DNA from: Prochilodus magdalenae
Lineage: Eukaryota > Chordata > Actinopteri > Characiformes > Prochilodontidae
Assembly: GCA_024036415.1 (NCBI GenBank)
Contig: JAMWET010001356.1
Location: forward strand, 213,501 to 277,500
Direction: 5' to 3'
Length of the DNA: 64,000 nt
Part shown: positions 47,301 to 64,000 of the stretch, in pieces
Layout of the letters: each line of letters begins with the position of its first letter
Position numbering within the stretch: the first letter of the stretch is position 1
The notes under the pieces: generated by a model
Told to the model about the DNA's origin: nothing
Seen by the model: the letters and a program-made list of their open reading frames with translations, nothing else
Databases searched by the model: none
Translations under genes and position numbers: made by a program

Positions 47301-50112
47301 CTCACAGGAAATAGATTCCATTCCCCATGTGCAATAAAGAATAAATGTGCAATTATCTGTAAATATTTTGCAATTATCTGTAAATAAGATTCTCCAGAGG
47401 TTTTGACTTTTATTATTTATAATGTTTATATTGTTCTGTTATTATTTTTTGTACTAAGTACCTTGCTATCCCTTTGCTGCTGTAACACTGTGAATTTCCC
47501 CACTGTGGGACTAATAAAGGATTATCTTATCTTATCTTATCTTATCTTATGTAGAGGGCTTTTCAGGAAGGTTGGAGCTGGTCAATATGACTAGTTCGAT
47601 AAGTGGAACGTTCATGGACTGAAATTTATTCACTAAATGCTAAATATTATAATATTGTACCTTCATTTGCAACTTTTAACTTTTGCATATTAGCTTGAGA
47701 CATTTGTGACAGAAATAAAATTAAAATTAAAACAGCTATTTGTTATTTCATTTTAGTCGTTATTCTGTCATTTCATAGCCAAAGCTGATAGAGAAAAGAA
47801 AATCCAAACTTTGCTTTGTGTTCTTCATGAAATCCAGTATATTTGTCTAAAGTAAAAACGAAATGCAATGTTTACTGTTGTGTTCTATATACTGCATGTT
47901 AGACACTAGAGGTCGCTGCTGCGCTACAGAGTGAGGCTGCTAGTGTAGCACTCGAGGGTGCGGTAGTGAGGGTAGAACAGCCATGCCATGTTAGCTAGTG
48001 TGTGAGAAGAATAAGGCTCCGTTCAGACACACTTCTGCCTGATTATTTACCACACACCTGGAAGCTACATTTACACTGTTATTTATTTTTCATAGCAATA
48101 GGCTGCATATCTGTCTAAATGAAAATGAAAATGCAAAATGGATAAATCAACAGCAAAGTGAGGGTTTGTGATTCAGTTTTTGGATAGTATCAGAATGAAA
48201 AGGCAAGTGCAAACTAACATCAGCGCCACCTGCTGGAGATGTACTTTACATTTTCTATTTTTCATTCTGAGTAAACAAGTCCTTTGCTTCAATCATATTT
48301 AACAAATTGGCAGTTCGTAGTTTTGCTGAGAAATCATTCATTAAAAAAAATCTTTCTTGGGGGTGTACCACAAGGGTCAATTTTAGGGCCTTCTTTTTGT
48401 ACATTTTCACATCTTCTAAAGCAATTAAGGGATACATGATATCAATTGATATCATGATATGATGTCAGTTGTCATAGCTATACTGATGACCCACAGTTAA
48501 TCACAGATATCACAAAATTTTCTACATTAAATAGAAAAAATAATAAAATAAAATTATGGATTCTTGGTACTAAAACGCAGAGAAAACTGCTTTATGGCAG
48601 ACTTGTTTTTCATATACCAAACCTGAAATGTGAAACCTAAGAGTGATCTTAGACACTAGCTCTGTTTTATCCTACATGTCAAAGTAGTCACTAAAATAAT
48701 ATCTTAATATCGAAATAAAGAAATATTGGTAAAGTTCTGCATTTTCCGTCTCAGAGCAACACAGCTCTGTGCTCACTTCTAAGAAATGTTTCAAAATCTC
48801 TTTCTCTTGATAAATTCTATCTGTGCCATTGCCTAATATGATTTCAAATTAATCTAATTCTTATTAATGCTAGTTGTTTTTATCACTGTAAACAGTGCCT
48901 GTAAAACACTTTGAGCTGCCATCAGCATTAAAAGCACTCTATAAATTAAGATGTTAATTATTATTCTTGCTGCTCTTCCTGTTGAAATGAAGTTCAATAA
49001 TGTTGTCTGTGGAATTTCTAGGAAACTCTTTTCCCTTCAACTTTTTGCACAAAATCTTCGCAAACAGTATGTCAAACTTAACAAGTTTGAGGGCTTGTTT
49101 GACATTACTGTTGCTGATCAGCTCGTTTGGCCAGTTTAGGCTTGTATTTGTGTTTAATTTTTACATATGATAAACAAAATAAGACAATTCTATTGTTTAT
49201 TGCTATTATTTATATGGCAAGTTCTTGTTAGCTAAAACAGTGTTGTGACAGGCCTGCACATAAGCCTAATAAGTATTCACATAAATAATGCACCTATGTT
49301 TATTCTCCTTCTCAGGCACACTGATGGTCATCTCTCTGCTCTCCATTGTGTATGGTGCCCTGCGCTGCAACATCCTGGCCATCAAGATTCGCTATGATGA
49401 CTATGAGGTTTCTGTGCATCCAGCAGCCTACCTGTGTGTGTTCTTGTGGCGTGGATTCGAGATTGCCACGCGAGTGGCTGTGCTAGTGCTGTTCAGCTCT
49501 GTGCTGAAGGTGTGGGTGATCCCTGTGGTGCTGATCGGCTTCCTGCTCTTCTTCCTGCAGCCGTGGGTGCGCTTCTGGAGCAGCCGCTCACCTTTCCCTG
49601 AGAACATTGAGAAGACGCTGACACGCGTGGGCACCACCATTGTGCTCTGCATGCTCACTTTCCTATACGCTGGCATTAATGTCTTTTGCTGGTCGGCTGT
49701 GCAGCTCAAACTGGACGACCCTGATCTGATTGACAAGGGCCAAGGCTGGCGTCGGGCCGCCGCATATTATACTTTGCGTTTCGCTGAAAATGCAGTACTC
49801 ACCTCCCTCTGGTACATCCACCGCACTGACTTCTACCGGCAGGTGGACGCACCTGTGCTGGAGCTTTTGCTGCTGCTGGGCTATGTGCTTGCTGTCTTCT
49901 TCATGCTGCTTTTCTACCAGTGCTGCCACCCCTGCAGGCGCCTCTTCTCATCCAGCCCAGCACAAGGCCTGTGGGAATGCTGCGGGTCACTAAAGCTTCC
50001 CGCTGGACCCTACTCCCCACCTAGCTTGCAGCAAGACAAGCCTGGCCTGGATCAGCTTGAAACAGCCAAAGACACGGTCACCAATGGGGAAGTCAACCAG
50101 AGTCTCTGCTGA
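35330..50112 (+). CDS. xk: XK membrane protein (Kx-type, XKR family), complete
   Basis: Three coding exons: 35330-35574 (donor GTGCGC), 39497-39759 (donor GTAAGG) and 49316-50112 (stop TGA). Phases fit exactly (245 + 263 + 797 nt = 434 codons plus stop). Human XK is 444 residues with the same exon structure. Conserved phrases run end to end: AETTAAL and [15 protein letters not shown] in exon 1; [14 protein letters not shown] and [17 protein letters not shown] in exon 2; [38 protein letters not shown] and [13 protein letters not shown] in exon 3. About ten hydrophobic segments suit a polytopic plasma-membrane protein. XK is a phospholipid scramblase-type protein that partners VPS13A; the EEPYVTI loop is the part I recall as contacting it. 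Residue 347 is Asp, where human XK has the Cys that links to Kell. cybb follows 4.1 kb downstream on the same strand. Confidence 0.96.
37078..37255 (+). repeat. MITE-like repeat fragment
   Basis: It contains AATGCTCGTGTGGCTGAATG and ends with ACTTTTGGCCATATAGT, the terminal sequence of a very common teleost non-autonomous DNA element. The middle is diverged and the left inverted end is missing. Confidence 0.5.
38961..39236. repeat. Two (ATATT)n pentanucleotide arrays
   Basis: Arrays at 38961-39032 (about 14 copies) and 39155-39236 (about 16 copies), separated by about 120 bp of unique sequence. The unit is the reverse complement of the one at 4751-4856. They sit 260-535 bp upstream of xk exon 2. 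Confidence 0.95.
40150..40262 (+). mobile_element. Tc1-like transposase C-terminal fragment
   Basis: Translation gives a run like [20 protein letters not shown] followed by [14 protein letters not shown], the C-terminal end of a third Tc1-type transposase family. It matches the pieces at 44640-44800 (inverted) and 53590-53695. No other part of the element was found here. Confidence 0.55.
44600..45130 (-). mobile_element. Tc1-like transposon fragment, third family
   Basis: On the - strand, translation near 44890-44690 gives [20 protein letters not shown] followed by a [15 protein letters not shown] stretch. Another frame gives [12 protein letters not shown] near 44720-44680. These match the element at 53.3-53.7 kb. 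The reading frame is broken several times and catalytic residues are not intact. Borders are approximate. Confidence 0.6.
46460..47550 (+). mobile_element. 5'-truncated LINE (Rex/CR1/L2-type)
   Basis: The open frame 46466-47014 starts inside the RT domain: [20 protein letters not shown], then the active-site box FSDDSAIV (46605-46628, FSDD in place of YADD), then [25 protein letters not shown] frameshift near 46810 moves the NNKLDWSV region to another frame (46797-47141). The 3' end has AATAAAGG at 47512 followed by the (TTATC)n tail to 47550, the normal terminus of such elements. It is inside xk intron 2 in the sense orientation. Confidence 0.85.
48340..48965 (+). mobile_element. Strongly decayed L2-type LINE 3' part
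   Basis: GGGGTGTACCACAAGGGTCAATTTTAGG at 48359 translates as [10 protein letters not shown], and about 110 bp later SYTDDPQLI corresponds to the YADD box. No open frame survives. The end has the tail motif GTAAAACACTTTGAGCTGCC (48901-48920) and a CTATAAATTAAG end near 48938-48949, as in other teleost L2/Rex copies. Confidence 0.65.
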
Positions 50113-52948
50113 ACACAACAGCAAATAAGTGCCCCTCAAGTTACGGACCAGAAACTTGATTAGCCAATGAAGACATTCAATACTCTCTTTGCCTTGATGG
50201 TCTTAGGAATGTATTAAGGGGTCTTTCTTAAACTCAGCAAAGGCAAGATTTCCCTCGTTTTTCTTTCAGTTTATAAGGTGAATCGTTTGCCATGATCATG
50301 GCATGCGGTTCTTGATGCATGTTCTATCCTTAAGAAAATGAAAATGCTGCTTCTGTCATGTAACATGGGAGCTCCATGTCTGTCTGTTTGTCTGTCTCTG
50401 TCATTCACGCTCTCTTTTTTAACTAGAGTAAATATTTTTATCTATAATGTTTGTTAACATAATGATAACACCATGAAGTCTGTACAAGGATATTAGAAAG
50501 GTCCTGCAAGAAGATTATATTTAGCACCACATGATGCTTTGCAAGGGGAAATATCAGTTGAAGGTTCAGAATGAAGAGAAAATAGCATGAAAGGCTGTTG
50601 TACACCTTGTATTAACATGCTTATTTGGTAAGAGTACCAGGTGTGGATTTCACTTGGGCTGGGTGTAAACATACACATGGTTGTGGTCAGATTACTTATC
50701 AAACTGCTCAAACCACATTCAGAGTTTGTCAAGGACAGTTCCGAAGTGTCTTCTTCAAAGCAGGTGCACTGACCACTGAAATGATAGCTGTTTTTTTCCA
50801 GCATTGGACAGAGTGTTTAATACACACAATTATCATTTACAGTAGGTCACCAGTGGTAAACAAAATACACAAACCATGTACTTGAGTTAAAGTAGATAAA
50901 TCCCTCCAGTAAAAGTAGGAGTTCCTCCCTTTAAACCTGCACTTGAGCATTTACCTTTAAATGTACTTAAGTATGGAGAGTAACAGTAGCATGATTTTTA
51001 ATGGCTTTTAATAATTATTTCTGGGACAAGACTCTTAACCAACTCATTTTAGGTGAAGATACTTTTTGGTTTTGCATAACCATTACTCCACCAAAAATAT
51101 ATGCATATAACTCAGTCCAAACCATGCTCGTGTTTAAATATTTTTTATTTAAGTGACTTATGTAAGTCATGCCTTAATTGAAAATGAAAATTCAGCAGAC
51201 CCTTAATCACCGTTGCATCTGCAGTAGTCCACAGTGGACAAAGGAATGACTGGTCTTTTAGCCTTATCCTAATACAGACACCAGAGTGATAACATGTGTG
51301 GATGCCTCTCATACCACCTGAAAAGCCACCTGACTTGGTTGACTGCTTTAGTGCATTTAACAAGCCCTGGACTAGCATTGTATTGAAGTGTAAAAGACTT
51401 CACAGTTTCAGAATCCCAGAAGTGTCTGACGATCAGAGAAATTAAGGTATGGGACACGTGCATAAACCAAATGGATTAAGAAATTGAAATTGACTGCATT
51501 TTCTAATATCCTGTTTGCCCTTAAACAATGCAACACCTGTACAGCTGCCGAATAAAAAGGATTAGTGTTCTAAAGCAATATAGGTTTCCCTATACAGCTC
51601 AGTTTTATGCAGGATACAGATATTTCATATCTGGTTGCTAAGTAAGTTAGTAGTTTTGGTATTGTGGTTGTTTAAAACAATAACTTAAAAAAAATCCTTT
51701 TACACAAGCATGATCTCATATGATGGTCAGGTTGGGGACACATTGTAGTGTAAATGCAATCTGTTAAAAGTATATCCAGATATAATCCGGATGTTAAACA
51801 CATGTTAATGCAAGGCGTAAACAAGCTCTTAGATGACTCCGGAAGCTTTTTCCTACTGTTAATGTTTGAGGTTTTGTTTTGCTGAAGCTGGGTATTCGTT
51901 TTTGCACATTTTCTTGCAAATAGCTAGCATAGTATAATTATTTATTATACATACATATATATATTTTTTAGCATTGTTTTATCAAATTACATTTACAATC
52001 CTTTTTCTTGTATGGAAAATGTATCAAAGCTTGCATCTTGGTATCTTCTCCTCTGTAAGCTTTTAGATGCATACTTTTATTATTTGTAGGTGTCATTTTA
52101 AGGTGGTTTTAATTGAGATGTAAAGTATTTATCATTGGGTGTTTCTGGTATTGTCATCTGTGCATTGTAAAATTGTTTCAGAGCTGACTGAAAGAGTTTT
52201 GTTTCAATCACCAGCTTCTCAGGTTTATTCCTTGCTAATGTTGTCTTACTTCTTTGAGGGACTTTATTATTAAAGAACTGGATCTCATTAACAGTACCCT
52301 ACTTAAATTGAGACTTTCTTTGATTCAGCCAGTACAAGGGGGTATTGAATGACACCCACAACTCTATGTTTGGCCTGAGGGCTGTGCATATAGATTTTAA
52401 GTGACATATTATTGTTGTTGTTGTTTTTTTAACAATTGTTAACTCTTTCTTTAAAGTATTCACATTTCTATTTTGCACTTCTCTTACTCACATTTGTACA
52501 GATTAGCAAATGGGACGGGACCAGTTTTGCACAATATGATCTGACATACTGTATTTTGATATAAGTGGATGAAAGTTGTTAGCTAGTGGAAAGACGCATG
52601 ATGATTGTGATTGTTTTTAAGTCTTCTTTACTTTGGAACTTTGGTGCCCTCTGGTGGTTGTATGTATGAGGGAACATTTAGAATGATCATAACATTAACC
52701 TGTGAGTGACTGCGTTCAACAGCTTTCTTCTGTGAGCAAAGCCCAAGAGAAACAAAAACATGCATAATTTGATTGTACCTTTTTGTCTTTACTTATTCTT
52801 CCTTTTATTTTCCCTTTTTTCTTTCTGATTTTCATGCTTCATGACCATGATCATGACAAAGTATTAGTCCTGCATAAATGTCTTTTAATTTCAAAGTGTT
52901 GCTTTGTGGTCATTGTGATTAGGTCTTCATTGTCTAGTGACAAGATGT

Positions 52949-52951
<3 letters not shown>

Positions 52952-53018
<67 letters not shown>
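52952..53018. repeat. (TG)n microsatellite
   Basis: About 67 bp of TG with one CG interruption at 52980-52982. The Val/Cys reading frame across it is a by-product. Confidence 0.95.
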
Positions 53019-53020
<2 letters not shown>

Positions 53021-53289
53021 AAACAAAAACACAAACTATGATGAGCAAATGTAATGCACAAGTTTAACAAATTAATAAATTAGACAATCTCTATACGGAA
53101 GTATGTTGCAACACAGTAAATGGATCAATAAGTCCTAAGTAATGGTGTTTAGAATTATGTGAAATTATTTTACATACCAAAATAGTGTGATGCACTTTGT
53201 ACTTGTAGGCAGTTATTTAATAAAAGATTATGAATTAATTTATAAATTTGTTTGTAAAAAGGATCATAGATTTCACCACCTAGAAAATG

Positions 53290-53700
53290 TCAGGTGGTGC
53301 AATAAAAACAGGTGGTTTTATAAAAATTGATTACATTACATGCAGACCACTCCGATTAGTGCCTTTCCACCACGTCAACAGCACCAAAGACTGCAATGAG
53401 GTGTCAGACTGTCATGGAGTGACTCAGAATGGCAGAGAGTCATCTGTAATGACAAGTCTCACTTTTGTTGGAGGAGACAACCAACGGATCTGTGCGTGGA
53501 CGGCACCATGGTCAGCACCAAGATGAATGGTTTGTTGTCACACATCACATGTCCAGAAGGCCTGTTGTCACTCCACCTCCACCCCTACCGCACAATCTGC
53601 AGGAACTGTGTGAGCATGTTCAAGCTGCATGGGATGGATTAGCGCAGAACACAACTCCATGCTGAGACGTCTGGCATGTTGAGTTAGCAAGTCTCCAGGT
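53290..53700 (+). mobile_element. Tc1-like transposon fragment, third family
   Basis: Frames give a DDEWFVVTHHMSRRPVV-like stretch (about 53520-53572) and LPHNLQELCEHVQAAWDGLA (about 53590-53650), followed by the terminal CTGAGACGTCTGGCATGTTG shared with 40240-40260. Upstream it contains a partial catalytic-core region. No intact reading frame. It lies about 400 bp upstream of the cybb promoter region. Confidence 0.6.
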
Positions 53701-54097
53701 CCAGGTTTTGGTTGTGTTGTATGGCATTTAGATTGGAAACTGGATTGTACAGACAAGTTGAGTTGAATACTCCTACAGCTGTTTTATACGGTAGAATTGT
53801 GTAATTATGTAATCAGCACGCATGGGTGGATGGTCACACCATGTGACATTTTTAGTCTTTGAAAGTCATAAATGCTAAATAAGAACTTCATTTGAATGCG
53901 TAGAACATGTATCCACGTGAAGGAGGCATTGTAGAATACTCAGTTTATTATTAAATATATTATATAAATAATCTACACCTTTCTTTCTCTCTCTTTTTCT
54001 CTCTCTCTCTCTCTGTGTGTCTCTCACTCACTTTCAAAATGCAAGGAAAGTTTTCTTCATCGTTTTTAAACAAGAGCCAAACCTGTGAGGCATTGTG

Positions 54098-54127
54098 AAC
54101 TTCCTCCTTGACCCTCTGCTTTAAATA
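54098..54127 (+). promoter_or_regulatory. Putative cybb core promoter: PU.1-like site and TATA-like box
   Basis: AACTTCCTCCTT (54098-54109) reads AAGGAGGAAGTT on the - strand, a good ETS/PU.1 site. TTTAAATA at 54120-54127 is TATA-like, about 80 bp before the start codon. Human CYBB is known to depend on a PU.1-bound site close to its promoter in myeloid cells, so position and type agree. Transcription would start near 54150. Predicted from sequence only. Confidence 0.45.
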
Positions 54128-54206
54128 CCAGACACCTTTCACTTCTCTTTACCACTCGGTCGCTCTTTCACACGCACTCACACAAACAGTGTTCTGTTCT
54201 TTCAGC

Positions 54207-63305
<9,099 letters not shown>

Positions 63306-64000
63306 GTAAGTGAGCGAAACACACATTAGCAAAATAAGAAGCTCTAAAGTGCCTAAAGCGGGCGTGCAATTTATCTGAGCTGAGTGAAACCAGGAGCTCA
63401 AGGGTGCAAAACCATCACCATCAAAGATCTGGCACATATATTGAATAGATACTTTTGTTAGTTGTTAAAGAGGAATTCCACCAGCCTTTTAGATTATCTA
63501 CATGATTAAATGGTTAAGATGTCAACAAAATGATTTAGTGGGTTTTTCGTGAAATTAAACTTACATAGGGCGATAGCAACCAGATGTCCAAAGCGTTTAA
63601 CACCAAGCAAGCTTTCTTACTAAAAGCTGTTGCATGAGATTAGATATGTTCTGTCATCTGTTAGTTTTGTGATAAAGTGTTGTCTTAAAAAATATGTAGT
63701 CATGTGGATTTAAAGCTATTTATTTTAACCCATTTATGGCAGTGGAATACATGCAAGGCACAGTTGTATGGTAAAGGTTCAAAGTAGGTTCAAATTAACA
63801 CATGTAGGTTCGCTGGTGGTTTTGGATAGTGAATAAAATGGCTACTTGTGTTGTGGACATGGTGACCCCCGGTTTCTATCATCACCATCTGTAAAGAGAC
63901 TAAGTTTCTCTACAATGGGCCACTTCACTTTAAAACACTCTGAATGATTCTGTTTACATCTCAAGGATGGCAACACTTATGTTGGTGGAATTTCCTATGT
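63306..64000 (+). other. cybb intron 9 (to window edge)
   Basis: Starts with donor GTAAGTGAG. No sequence resembling the next NOX2 exon (which should begin the VDGPFGT region) is found before the edge, so it lies beyond 64000. Confidence 0.75.

Larger units (their letters stand above)
39760..49315 (+). other. xk intron 2
   Basis: A 9.6-kb intron between donor GTAAGG and the acceptor ...CTTCTCAG at 49315. It holds a Tc1-like fragment (40150-40262), an AAT/AAC run (40818-40860), a larger Tc1-like fragment on the - strand (44600-45130), a LINE on the + strand (46460-47550) and a decayed L2 LINE (48340-48965). Other stretches show no recognisable gene. Confidence 0.8.
50113..54090 (+). other. 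xk 3' UTR and xk-cybb intergenic DNA
   Basis: The first canonical AATAAA after the xk stop is at 51551-51556, which would give a 3' UTR of about 1.45 kb; this is a guess from sequence. The rest holds a TG array (52952-53018), a Tc1-like fragment (53290-53700) and a CT run (53976-54014). No additional exon recognised. Confidence 0.5.

Noticed and set aside
49428..49993. Open frames overlapping xk exon 3 in other frames
   Set aside because: Shadows of the XK coding sequence.

Overview
This is nuclear DNA from a ray-finned (teleost) fish. It has spliced vertebrate genes with GT-AG introns, long AT-rich intergenic DNA, many di-, tetra- and pentanucleotide arrays, and fish-type repeats: Tc1 elements, L2/Rex-type LINEs, Ty3/Gypsy LTRs and a PIF/Harbinger relic. 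I see no operons, CRISPR arrays, phage or bacterial genes.

Three real genes are supported, all on the + strand. (1) The large last coding exon of a FILIP1L orthologue (13798-16615). Its 5' exons lie before the window or were not found. (2) A complete three-exon xk gene, the XK-family membrane protein (35330-35574, 39497-39759, 49316-50112; 434 aa). (3) The first nine coding exons of cybb, the NOX2/gp91phox catalytic subunit of the phagocyte NADPH oxidase (54207-63305), which runs off the right edge. xk followed closely by cybb in the same orientation reproduces the mammalian XK-CYBB arrangement. FILIP1L beside them does not match human, where it is on chromosome 3.

Layout: 1-2.7 kb gene-free with simple repeats; 2.7-4.7 kb a decayed Gypsy element on the - strand; 7.7-9.9 kb a Tc1 element containing a second Tc1 that contains a LINE fragment; 10.2-10.6 kb a candidate internal promoter and first exon for FILIP1L, with a perfect CArG box; 13.8-16.6 kb FILIP1L; 21-25 kb two solo LTRs with perfect target-site duplications, a LINE 3' end and a Tc1 copy; 27.0-27.3 kb a possible pseudogene fragment of a teleost-expanded gene family; 27.65-31.85 kb an L2-type LINE split by a 1.9-kb inverted-repeat transposon; 32.2-33.7 kb a large inverted array of a ~79-bp minisatellite; 33.7-34.0 kb a Harbinger transposase relic; 35.1-50.1 kb xk, whose introns hold LINE and Tc1 fragments; 54.1-63.3 kb cybb.

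The most useful observations are these: XK residue 347 is Asp where human XK has the cysteine that disulfide-bonds to Kell; the basic B-loop of NOX2 has changed; a PU.1-like site lies just upstream of cybb; the CArG box precedes a putative FILIP1L short-isoform exon; and the mirrored minisatellite arms. I found no convincing unknown biological system. Apart from these points this is an ordinary, repeat-rich teleost locus.
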